7,882 bases of DNA from Sulfurovum sp. (GCA_003978395.1 QNZV01000125.1:1-7882); one strand, 5' to 3'; positions 1 to 5,920 are shown, numbered from the stretch's first letter. Program-made: numbers and translations. The notes: a model not told the origin generated them from the letters alone.

Positions 1-11
1 GAGATAACTCA

Positions 12-39
12 TTGACATTTTTCTAACCATTCTTCTAAA
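12..39 (+). promoter_or_regulatory. Candidate promoter for the coiled-coil protein/UPF0178 unit
   Basis: A perfect TTGACA -35 box lies at 12-17. It is followed after 16 bases by TCTAAA (34-39), a 4-of-6 match to the -10 consensus, so transcription would start near 46. A second possible -10, TATATT at 69-74, has no good -35. The ribosome binding site AAAAAGG (82-88) sits eight bases before the ATG at 97. The promoter call is inference from sequence alone. Confidence 0.4.
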
Positions 40-96
40 AACTAAGTCCTCTCTTATTTATCTTTTACTATATTTCATTTCAAAAAGGTTATCCTG

Positions 97-726
97 ATGT
101 CTAAACTCTTTTCTCTATACAAAACCCTCTTTCACAACGAAAAACTCAATATTCCTGCTCTCTTTTTTATGGGGCTTGGAGTCTTTGGATTGATTGCACT
201 TTTTACTAGCTTTGTTAGTGATTTTATGCTTTTTCCCTTTGCTACAATTGCTACTTTAGCCAGTTTTTTTGCTGTGTGGTATTTGAATATTTTAGGCTCT
301 TTGACGGAACAAGTTGATAAACTTGAAGTGACCGTTGAGAGTTTAAAAGAGAGTAATGATACACTTCATACTGAACTCTCGGCACTAGAATCTTTACGCG
401 AGAATTTAGAAATTTATGCCAAAGAGAATCAAAAAGATTTTTCAAAAGTTTTAAATGATATTAATAGTAGTTTTAGTAGATTAGAGAGTATTACCAAAGC
501 AAATGAAAAAGTTCTTATTGCAAGAGTTGCACAAGATTTGGAATTTTTAGACTCTAAAGCAGGAATGAAACGTGAAGAGTATGAACGATTTGTTAATAGA
601 ATACCTAATAATCTAAAGAAAAAATTTAATGAATTAGGCTATGACTCTTTTGATAGAGTAGCAGGAGAGAATAATATAGTTGACTATAAAGAGATAAAAA
701 GTATTGTTCAATCGGTGGTAGCATAA
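97..726 (+). CDS. Two-TM inner-membrane protein with a long coiled coil, unknown function
   Basis: I do not recognise this 209-residue protein as a named family. A short basic N terminus precedes two hydrophobic segments (about residues 19-39 and 43-66). A long charged, heptad-like helix follows (about 68-140, rich in Leu, Glu, Lys and Ser), which should form a coiled coil. The C-terminal part (about 155-205) looks small and folded, with a KREEYERF helix and an ending VDYKEIKSIVQS. Both termini and the coiled coil are probably cytoplasmic, since the loop between the two TM segments is very short. The ATG at 97 is supported by AAAAAGG eight bases upstream. The next gene starts immediately after the stop codon, so the two are almost surely co-translated. 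The architecture fits a membrane-anchored scaffold or tether, but no enzymatic motif is visible. Real gene: high confidence; function: unknown. Confidence 0.85.
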   Translation: MSKLFSLYKTLFHNEKLNIPALFFMGLGVFGLIALFTSFVSDFMLFPFATIATLASFFAVWYLNILGSLTEQVDKLEVTVESLKESNDTLHTELSALESLRENLEIYAKENQKDFSKVLNDINSSFSRLESITKANEKVLIARVAQDLEFLDSKAGMKREEYERFVNRIPNNLKKKFNELGYDSFDRVAGENNIVDYKEIKSIVQSVVA

Positions 727-1176
727 ATGACGCTATTTATAGATGGAGATGCTTTTCCCAATCTTCTTAAACCCATTGTTTTAAAAGCCATAGAACGACT
801 AAAACTAAAAACGTATCTCATTGCTAATAAAAGAGTAACAGTAGGAAAATCTAAATATATAGAGTATTTAATCGTTGATGCAGGGGCTGATGAGGCTGAC
901 CATAAAATAGTAGAGATGGTAGAAAAAGAAGATTTGGTTATTACTGCTGATATTCCTTTGGCTGATAGGATTATTACTAAAAATGCACATGCCATTGACC
1001 ATAGAGGAGCGCTTTATTCAGTAGAAAATATCAAACAATATTTGACCATGAGAAATTTTATGCAAGAGATGCGAGATGCAGGGGAGATAACAGGTGGACC
1101 AAAAGCATTTGGAGAGAAAGACGCACGTGAGTTTGCCAATCAGTTCAATGCTTTTTTAGGGAAAAGGTTTAAGTAA
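727..1176 (+). CDS. UPF0178 / YaiI-YqxD family protein (DUF188, PIN-like fold)
   Basis: The 149-residue length and the motifs match the UPF0178 (DUF188) family well. These are the N-terminal DGDAFPN (6-12), GADEADHKIVE (53-63), LVITADIPLAD (70-80), HRG (92-94), LTMRNFM (106-112), TGGPKAF (122-128) and a C-terminal FANQFNAFL helix. The family is grouped with PIN-like nucleases, and the Asp residues D6, D8, D51, D55, D58, D75 and D80 could form a metal site. No member has an agreed biochemical role that I know of, so nuclease activity is inference. Enterobacterial members read DADACPN near the start; here Gly and Phe replace the second Ala and the Cys. The ATG follows the upstream TAA with no gap (TAAATG), and only a weak GGTGG lies upstream, which points to translational coupling with the membrane coiled-coil protein. 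The gene ends just before a hairpin shared with a convergent gene. Confidence 0.93.
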   Translation: MTLFIDGDAFPNLLKPIVLKAIERLKLKTYLIANKRVTVGKSKYIEYLIVDAGADEADHKIVEMVEKEDLVITADIPLADRIITKNAHAIDHRGALYSVENIKQYLTMRNFMQEMRDAGEITGGPKAFGEKDAREFANQFNAFLGKRFK

Positions 1177-1183
1177 AAGAGAC

Positions 1184-1204
1184 GGCGTAGTCATCGACTA
1201 TGCC
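1184..1204. terminator. Hairpin between convergent genes, probable bidirectional terminator
   Basis: GGCGTAGTC (1184-1192) and GACTATGCC (1196-1204) pair over nine positions (one G-T type) around a three-base ATC loop. The hairpin fills the 36-base gap between the UPF0178 gene and the convergent DUF465 gene. On the - strand the stem is followed by a T-rich run (TCTCTTTTACTT). On the + strand the following tract is poor (AATTGATACTATT), so termination is likely better for the - strand gene. Confidence 0.6.
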
Positions 1205-1212
1205 AATTGATA

Positions 1213-1434
1213 CTATTGAGCTTTTCTAAACTCTAAAATCATCTTAAGCATCTCATCTTTAAGAAGAAGCTTCTCTTTTTTCATTTTTTCAATCTCAATA
1301 TCATTCATACCAACTCTACCATGTTCTGCATCTTGTACATCTTGGTCAAGTTTATTATGTTTTTCAAAAATTCTTGTAAAATGTGTGTTACTTTGTTTTA
1401 ATTCTGTAATTTCACTTCTATATTCTGCTAACAT
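1213..1434 (-). CDS. DUF465 / YdcH-like small coiled-coil protein
   Basis: This is a 73-residue, highly charged helical protein with the DUF465 signature. It starts MLAEYR, has HFTRIFEKHNKLD in the first helix (18-30) with HNKLD at 26-30, a short turn around GRVGMND (39-45), and a second helix carrying MKKEKLLLKDEM (51-62). Family members are about 70-80 residues long and fold as a helical hairpin similar to SlyX. Their role is unknown. The ATG is supported by AAGGA nine bases upstream (1444-1448). The gene appears monocistronic, with its own promoter just upstream and a hairpin just downstream. No feature points to a specific partner in this window. Confidence 0.9.
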   Translation of the reverse strand: MLAEYRSEITELKQSNTHFTRIFEKHNKLDQDVQDAEHGRVGMNDIEIEKMKKEKLLLKDEMLKMILEFRKAQ

Positions 1435-1470
1435 TTATATTTATCCTTCGGGTTATAATAGTGCAATTCC

Positions 1471-1496
1471 ATTATATATTTAAGTTAAAATCGCAA
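1471..1496 (-). promoter_or_regulatory. Candidate promoter of the DUF465 gene
   Basis: Read on the - strand, a perfect TATAAT occurs at 1476-1471 with TTGCGA at 1496-1491. The 14-base spacer is short, so the -35 match may be accidental; AT-rich upstream DNA may suffice in this group. Transcription would begin near 1464, giving a leader of about 30 bases that carries AAGGATAA before the ATG. Confidence 0.45.
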
Positions 1497-1546
1497 AAAT
1501 ATTATACTACAAAAAAGTAAAATGAAAAAGAAAGAGAGGAAATTAT

Positions 1547-1579
1547 AATAAGTAGCATAAAGATTTATAGCTACTTATT
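1547..1579 (-). terminator. 10-bp stem-loop after the 65-residue ORF
   Basis: AATAAGTAGC (1547-1556) and GCTACTTATT (1570-1579) are perfect inverted repeats separated by 13 bases, part of which can pair further. The hairpin begins eight bases beyond the stop codon of the - strand ORF at 1588-1785 and precedes the promoter of the DUF465 gene, so it insulates the two genes. Its - strand tail is ATAATTTCCTCTC, only moderately T-rich. On the + strand it is followed by TCTATTTTTTAC, so it could also stop + strand transcription. Confidence 0.6.
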
Positions 1580-1587
1580 TCTATTTT

Positions 1588-1785
1588 TTACTTTAAAAGT
1601 TCTATTTGATGTAGAAAAGGTTTAATATCTAAAGATTTTTCCGAAAATTTAGCAATTAAGGTATCAAGAGAACCATTCTCAGGTACCCATTCATTTAAGT
1701 GAGAAAGACCAAATTTTTTTTCTGATTTGGTAAATCCTGAATAGTTTGAAATCTCTGTTTCAAGAATCTCTATTGTATTTGTCAT
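1588..1785 (-). CDS. Small hypothetical protein (65 aa)
   Basis: I do not recognise this protein. The frame is open back to a TTG at 1791, but the ATG at 1783-1785 is the better start. It has AAGG seven bases upstream, whereas the TTG would lie only one or two bases from that site. The resulting 65-residue protein is soluble and mixed in charge, with a probable N-terminal helix (TNTIEILETEIS), a central segment around FGLSHLNEWVPENGS (25-39) and a helical, Lys-rich C terminus. There is no TM segment, Cys pair or obvious DNA-binding motif. A good ribosome binding site, a real terminator hairpin right after the stop, and a codon-like composition in otherwise almost pure AT DNA argue that it is a gene. 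It seems to be a single-gene unit. A TATAAA at 1823-1818 on the - strand may be its -10 box. Confidence 0.65.
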   Translation of the reverse strand: MTNTIEILETEISNYSGFTKSEKKFGLSHLNEWVPENGSLDTLIAKFSEKSLDIKPFLHQIELLK

Positions 1786-2006
1786 GAGCAAGCCTTATGT
1801 TAATTTTTTAAGTATTTTTATACTCTGTTTTTTAATTTTAACGAAATACTACTATAAAAAAAATATCTTTTTTCATCTAGTATTTATATTTAATATAATC
1901 TTAAATATAAAAAAACTATATTAAACATAGATATTCATATAGCACTTTCTATGAAAAATTTATTTTATTTAGATATTATAAAAAAAATTTACAGATAGGT
2001 ATTTAG
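1786..2006 (+). promoter_or_regulatory. AT-rich upstream region of the cytochrome gene
   Basis: This 221-base stretch holds no convincing gene. It contains an 11-bp inverted repeat, TTTATATTTAA (1883-1893) and TTAAATATAAA (1901-1911), whose seven-base spacer carries a perfect TATAAT (1894-1899). That could be the -10 of the cytochrome promoter, with a leader of about 100 bases. Another -10-like TATTAT lies at 1974-1979. The ribosome binding site TAGGT (1996-2000) is weak and sits six bases before the ATG at 2007. A 15-codon reading frame (1951-1998) ends within that site but has no ribosome binding site of its own. Confidence 0.4.
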
Positions 2007-3305
2007 ATGAAAAAAGCATGGATTATTCTACTATTGTTACTAATAGCAGGGGGGCTTTTTTGGGTCAATAAACCCAAAATATTACCCTATTATCAACAAC
2101 TGACCAAAGAGCGTGTGGGTTTAAGTCAAGATTTACAGCCTCTCGCACAAAAAGAGGCTCATTTTGTAGGCTCGATGAAATGTAAAAAGTGTCATGATGA
2201 TGAGTATCATGATTGGAATAACTCCAGACACTCTAAGATGATTCAAGATATTAAAGCTGACCCATCTGTGGTAGTTGCTGATTTTAGTAAATTGCCATCC
2301 GATGCTGATTTTACACTAAAAGATGCTATCTATACAGTAGGTGGTAAATTTAAACAGCGTTATATGATTCCTGCAGAGATTGATGGAAAAAAAGATTTTA
2401 GACTTGGTAATTATCAATGGAATGTAGAGACAAAAAAATGGCAAGGATTTAAACCCTATAAATATTGGTATAAAGGTGCTTATCCTCATGATAATAGAAA
2501 GTTCCCTACTTCTAATACCTGTGATGGTTGTCACTTTACAGGGTATATGTCAACAAATAAACGCGTAGAGAGAGCAATCAGTTGTGAGAGCTGTCATGGA
2601 CCAGGAAGCAAACATGCAGAGAACCCTGAAAGCCCAATTTATAAAGCAAGTCTTTCTGACCCTATTCGTACCAATGAGGTTTGCCTACAGTGTCATATGA
2701 GAAACCGAGATAAACGTTTAGATATAAATGCGAGTATAAAAGACTTATGGATGAAAGCCAAAGATTATCCTGCTGGATATGAGGCAGGAAAACCATTGAT
2801 AGATTACAAAAAGATAGCCCCTTTTGAACTAGGAAAAGAGACTAAAGAGTTTTGGGCAAATGGTACAGCAAAGAAGAATCGCACCCAAGGAAACGAGTAT
2901 GTTCACGATACAATGTATGCTCATGGTATTACCTGTATAAACTGTCATCAACCTCATCAGTTAACCAATAGAGCTGATAAGCCTCAAGGAAATAGTACCT
3001 GTTTAAAATGTCACTCTTTTGGTTCTGTTGTAGGTCCACACCAAGAGTCACTAGAAGCACATACCCATCATAAAGCAGACTCAAAAGGTTCTTTGTGTAT
3101 TGAGTGTCATATGCCAAAAACAGCAAGACATACAGGGAAATCACCTCTAACTGTTCGTTCGCATAAATTCAAATTTACATCTCCTGCTGAGACAAAAAAA
3201 TACAATATGCCTTCGGAAACAAATGCCTGTTTTGCTTGTCATAAAGAGAAGAGTTTGGATACATTACAAGAGAGTCTAAAAAAATGGGGGATGGTGGAGT
3301 GGTAG
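2007..3305 (+). CDS. Octaheme c-type cytochrome, c554-like, membrane-anchored periplasmic
   Basis: This is a 432-residue periplasmic electron-transfer protein. Residues 4-20 form a hydrophobic signal or signal-anchor after MKKA; there is no lipobox Cys, so an uncleaved anchor is plausible. Eight CXXCH heme sites start at Cys59, 172, 193, 226, 310, 332, 364 and 408; there is no CXXCK site of the nitrite-reductase type. Heme 1 is followed by EYHDWNNSRHSKM. About 110 heme-free residues (64-171), probably beta-rich, then precede ISCESCHGPGSKHAEN. Later come AHGITCINCHQPH, CIECHMPK and a last heme followed by an amphipathic helix ending KKWG. This order and spacing match the cytochrome half of large TPR-containing multiheme cytochromes related to cytochrome c554, but here the protein stops where the TPR repeats would begin. 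The electron donor, acceptor and any catalytic activity are unknown. The gene is monocistronic, with an AT-rich promoter region and its own terminator. Cytochrome c maturation genes are not in the window. Confidence 0.92.
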   Translation: MKKAWIILLLLLIAGGLFWVNKPKILPYYQQLTKERVGLSQDLQPLAQKEAHFVGSMKCKKCHDDEYHDWNNSRHSKMIQDIKADPSVVVADFSKLPSDADFTLKDAIYTVGGKFKQRYMIPAEIDGKKDFRLGNYQWNVETKKWQGFKPYKYWYKGAYPHDNRKFPTSNTCDGCHFTGYMSTNKRVERAISCESCHGPGSKHAENPESPIYKASLSDPIRTNEVCLQCHMRNRDKRLDINASIKDLWMKAKDYPAGYEAGKPLIDYKKIAPFELGKETKEFWANGTAKKNRTQGNEYVHDTMYAHGITCINCHQPHQLTNRADKPQGNSTCLKCHSFGSVVGPHQESLEAHTHHKADSKGSLCIECHMPKTARHTGKSPLTVRSHKFKFTSPAETKKYNMPSETNACFACHKEKSLDTLQESLKKWGMVEW

Positions 3306-3323
3306 ATTTTTCTACCACTTTTT
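3298..3323 (+). terminator. Intrinsic terminator of the cytochrome gene, overlapping its stop codon
   Basis: AGTGGTAGA (3298-3306) pairs perfectly with TCTACCACT (3311-3319) around a four-T loop, followed directly by TTTT (3320-3323). The 5' arm contains the last two codons in part and the TAG stop (3303-3305), so the stem starts inside the coding sequence. This is a textbook Rho-independent terminator and marks the cytochrome as the end of its unit. Confidence 0.88.
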
Positions 3324-3343
3324 GCTATTATTAGTTAGTACTC

Positions 3344-3381
3344 TTTATAAGTTTTTGTAAAAAGTATAATATTCAAAGGAG
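3344..3381 (+). promoter_or_regulatory. Candidate promoter and ribosome binding site of the bactofilin gene
   Basis: A perfect TATAAT occurs at 3365-3370, but a start from it would fall near 3376, on top of the AAGGAG ribosome binding site (3376-3381). An alternative -10, TATAAG at 3346-3351, would give a leader of about 29 bases. Neither has a clear -35. The ribosome binding site is strong and five bases from the ATG. A promoter in this gap is expected because a strong terminator precedes it. Confidence 0.5.
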
Positions 3382-3386
3382 TCTTT

Positions 3387-3857
3387 ATGGCATTATTCTC
3401 AGACAATACAAACAATTCACAAGAAATCTCTTCTAACTCTCGAACCTTTATATCAAAAGAGATGGAAGTAACTGGGAACTTCAAAGGAAAAGGTGCAGTT
3501 CAAGTAGAAGGTACGCTTCATGGTAATATCTCTGTTGATTCTGTTGTAGTTGGCGAATATGGTACAGTAAATGGAATTATTACTGCAAATAATGTAGTTA
3601 TCAATGGAAAACTTATAGGTAGTATCAGATGTAATTCACTAGAAATTATGCAAAATGGTTCGGTATCAAATAAAACTGTATCCAAAAATTTAAAAATTGC
3701 AGGTAAAATAGAAGGAGAGGTTATTGTTTCAGAACTACTAGATATAAGCTCTACAGGATATATTCATGCAAAAGTAACGCTAAATAGACTCATAATTGAA
3801 GAGGGAGGAAGAGTCATCGGCTCTATAGAGGAATATATAGAGGAGACAGACTCTTAA
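3387..3857 (+). CDS. Bactofilin family polymer-forming protein
   Basis: This 156-residue protein matches the bactofilin family (formerly DUF583). A flexible polar N terminus (1-20, rich in Asn and Ser) precedes a right-handed beta-helix core (about 20-146). The core is built from repeated turns with Gly and alternating hydrophobic residues: VQVEGTLHGNIS (38-49), VVVGEYGTVNGII (53-65), VVINGKLIGSI (70-80), LKIAGKIEGEV (102-112) and LIIEEGGRVIGSI (135-147). A short acidic tail ends the protein. Bactofilins self-assemble without nucleotide into filaments at the inner membrane and scaffold envelope enzymes. In Helicobacter the homologue CcmA acts in cell-shape control with Csd peptidases. No M23 peptidase or csd-type gene flanks this copy, so its client is unknown. 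It has a strong ribosome binding site and no TM segment. Its stop codon overlaps that of the convergent RHH-like gene. Confidence 0.93.
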   Translation: MALFSDNTNNSQEISSNSRTFISKEMEVTGNFKGKGAVQVEGTLHGNISVDSVVVGEYGTVNGIITANNVVINGKLIGSIRCNSLEIMQNGSVSNKTVSKNLKIAGKIEGEVIVSELLDISSTGYIHAKVTLNRLIIEEGGRVIGSIEEYIEETDS

Positions 3858-4060
3858 ATATCTACTCCATCCCAAAACTCATCATAGCTCAAATTAGTAG
3901 CATTCTGCTCTTTGGCTGTGAGTTTCTCTTGTTCAGAGATAAAATACTGCTCAAGAGCCTCATCTAACATACTATTAATATCTTTATTTAGCAACTTTGC
4001 ATAGAGTTCTAAACTCTCTAACTTATCTAATTTTAACTCTAATTTTATATTTTCACTCAT
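3854..4060 (-). CDS. Small RHH-like protein, possible orphan antitoxin
   Basis: This 68-residue protein has the layout of a ribbon-helix-helix (RHH, CopG/MetJ-type) protein. A short beta strand IKLELKL (5-11) leads into helix A (about 12-25, KLESLELYAKLL) and then a turn, NKDI (26-29). Helix B follows (about 30-44, MLDEALEQYFI), and then a 24-residue tail ending NLSYDEFWDGVDI. The alternating strand that would contact DNA contains Glu as well as Lys, so DNA binding is uncertain. The aromatic and acidic C-terminal tail resembles the toxin-binding tail of antitoxins. The gene starts nine bases after the TRAP permease stop, and its strong AAGGAG site (4071-4066) overlaps that stop codon, so it is translated from the same message. 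No toxin-like gene lies beside it; a convergent bactofilin gene follows. RHH assignment is by pattern only, and antitoxin function is inference. Confidence 0.72.
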   Translation of the reverse strand: MSENIKLELKLDKLESLELYAKLLNKDINSMLDEALEQYFISEQEKLTAKEQNATNLSYDEFWDGVDI

Positions 4061-4069
4061 TCTCTCTCC

Positions 4070-5920
4070 TTATCCTAATAGATATATCAAATTAGGAAAT
4101 AATACTATAATTAAGAGTGCCAAAAGCTGTAAAGCAATAAAAGGCAACACCCCTTTATAAATTTGTCCCGTTGTTACCAAGTTTCCTGCTGAACCTTTGA
4201 GGTAAAAAAGAGCAAAGCCAAAAGGTGGAGTCAGAAAAGAGGCTTGTAGATTGAGTGCTATTAGTATAGCGAACCAAATAGGGTCTATTCCAAAAGAGTG
4301 AGCAATAGGTACAAGAATAGGTACAACAACAAAGGCTATTTCTATAAAGTCTATAAAGAATCCAAGTAAAAAGATAAATAACATAGAGATTAATATAAAT
4401 GTCCACTTATCCCCTACTTCATCTCTAAAAAACTCCATAGCCATCACATCTCCACCAAGCTCGTTGAAAACCAATGAAAAAGCTGTTGCTCCAATAAGAA
4501 TCATAAATATCATAGAGGTCAACTTCACGGACTCTAATGAAGCATAGTGTAAGAGTTCAAAAGAGAAACGTTTTTTAAACAGAGCCAATAATAATGCTCC
4601 TAGAACCCCAATCGCAGCCGATTCTGTAGGACTTGCAATCCCTGCAAATATAGAGCCTAAAACAGCTATAATTAACAACAATGGTGGAGCTATCACTTTT
4701 AGTGCCTCTTTTACAATTTTGGAATAGTTCTCATCATTAGGAATAGCAGGTGCAACCTCTTTATTAAAATAGGCATAAATTAGAATATATAGAATATACA
4801 AAATAATAAGTAGAAGCCCTGGCACAACAGCAGCCTTGAACAAATCTCCCACACTTAAGTGCATTTGGTCGCCCAATACAATCAATACAATAGAAGGAGG
4901 AATAATCTGCCCTAGCGTTCCAGAACTTGCAATTGCTCCTGTTGCCAATTCGGGAGAATAGTTATGTTTGAGCATTAGTGGTAACGCAATTAAACTCATC
5001 ATAACCACCGAAGCCCCTACAATTCCTGTACTTGCCGCAAGAATTGCACCCACAACCACCACAGAGATTGCTAAACCACCACGAATCCCTCCAAAGAGTT
5101 TTCCCATAGAGAGGAGTAAATCTTCTGCCACTTTTGATTTTTCTAAAACAAGCCCCATTAAAATAAATAGAGGAACGCTCATCAGCGTAATGTTCCCCAT
5201 GATTCCATAAACACGATAAGGCAACATATCTAAAACATTCAATCCCAACTCATCGGAGATAAGAGCAAAAAATAGTGCCACTCCAGCAAAAACAAAGGCT
5301 ACTTGAAAGCCTGTCAAAAGTAAGAAAAGCGTCAAAGAGAACATTAGCCACAAGGGATTCATCCAAAATGCAGAATCAAATGAAGAGAAAGCTATAAAAA
5401 GAGCTATTAATATCAAAGATAAGAAAAGGCTCTTTTTTGTTTTGAGTTTAGCATAAGATTTAATGATTTCAGAGAAAGCTTGAATTAGTAACAACACAAA
5501 TGCTAAAAAGAGAACGCCCTTAATAATAAACCGATACCCCAATCCACCAGGGTCAGAAGAGATTTCATTTTGCATAAAGCTCTGAACCGTCATATCCAAT
5601 GCCCCACTTAGAAAAAAGAGTGAAAAAGGGATAAGTAAAAAGAGCATAGAGAGTATCTGCACAACAGCCTTTGTATCTGCAGAATAATGCACAAACAAAA
5701 TATCCACTCGAACATGTTTATCCTGCTTTAACGCGTATGAAAGCCCAAGAAGAAAAATAACATCAAAAAGATGCCACTCTAACTCTTGTAATGCAATAGA
5801 GCCTCCAGAGAAAAAATAACGCATAAGTGCATCATAGCCTATTAATAAGGCTAAAACTATAGATAAGATGGCTGTAAAAAAGCCTATTTTTTTGGTTAGG
5901 GTGTCGATTAGGTAGCTCAT
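4070..5920 (-). CDS. TRAP transporter fused permease (DctQ-DctM fusion)
   Basis: This 616-residue integral membrane protein fuses both TRAP permease subunits. Residues 1-155 are the small DctQ part with four TM segments and the signature ALQELEWHLFDVIFLLG (43-59) followed by DKHVRVDIL (67-75), typical of the mannitol/chloroaromatic-type subgroup. A linker helix (about 163-182) joins the large DctM part (about 186-616). Its signatures are TGIVGASVVMM (298-308), GTLGQIIPPSIVLIVLGDQ (334-352), SPTESAAIGVLGA (430-442) and NLQASFLTPPFGFALFYLKG (557-576). Such systems take up organic acids using a sodium gradient and a periplasmic binding protein (DctP type). No binding protein is encoded on either side, so the substrate cannot be inferred. 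An in-frame TAA just upstream fixes the ATG at 5920 as the earliest possible start, although the ribosome binding site is weak. The RHH-like gene follows after nine bases. Confidence 0.95.
   Translation of the reverse strand: MSYLIDTLTKKIGFFTAILSIVLALLIGYDALMRYFFSGGSIALQELEWHLFDVIFLLGLSYALKQDKHVRVDILFVHYSADTKAVVQILSMLFLLIPFSLFFLSGALDMTVQSFMQNEISSDPGGLGYRFIIKGVLFLAFVLLLIQAFSEIIKSYAKLKTKKSLFLSLILIALFIAFSSFDSAFWMNPLWLMFSLTLFLLLTGFQVAFVFAGVALFFALISDELGLNVLDMLPYRVYGIMGNITLMSVPLFILMGLVLEKSKVAEDLLLSMGKLFGGIRGGLAISVVVVGAILAASTGIVGASVVMMSLIALPLMLKHNYSPELATGAIASSGTLGQIIPPSIVLIVLGDQMHLSVGDLFKAAVVPGLLLIILYILYILIYAYFNKEVAPAIPNDENYSKIVKEALKVIAPPLLLIIAVLGSIFAGIASPTESAAIGVLGALLLALFKKRFSFELLHYASLESVKLTSMIFMILIGATAFSLVFNELGGDVMAMEFFRDEVGDKWTFILISMLFIFLLGFFIDFIEIAFVVVPILVPIAHSFGIDPIWFAILIALNLQASFLTPPFGFALFYLKGSAGNLVTTGQIYKGVLPFIALQLLALLIIVLFPNLIYLLG

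Noticed and set aside
655..710. EF-hand-like stretch at the C terminus of the coiled-coil protein (GENNIVDYKEI)
   Set aside because: The second half resembles a calcium loop, but the acidic residues needed at positions 1 and 3 are missing and the spacing is off by one.
708..995. 95-codon - strand frame opposite the UPF0178 gene
   Set aside because: It lies almost wholly antisense to a well-recognised gene, has no ribosome binding site that stands out, and its translation looks like a shadow.
1523..1549. Tiny + strand frame MKKKERKL
   Set aside because: Eight codons, no ribosome binding site, in AT-rich DNA between a terminator and a promoter.
2007..3305. Cytochrome as a pentaheme nitrite reductase (NrfA) or epsilon-type hydroxylamine oxidoreductase
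   Set aside because: There is no CXXCK site as in NrfA. The 113-residue gap between the first two heme sites and the conserved blocks fit the c554/TPR-cytochrome pattern better. I could not run an HMM search to exclude HAO formally.
4155..4406. 83-codon - strand frame inside the TRAP permease gene
   Set aside because: Out-of-frame reading of a membrane-protein gene; Cys- and Tyr-rich composition typical of shadows.
4968..5210. 80-codon + strand frame opposite the TRAP permease
   Set aside because: Antisense shadow with a Thr/Pro/Ile-rich composition and no own signals.
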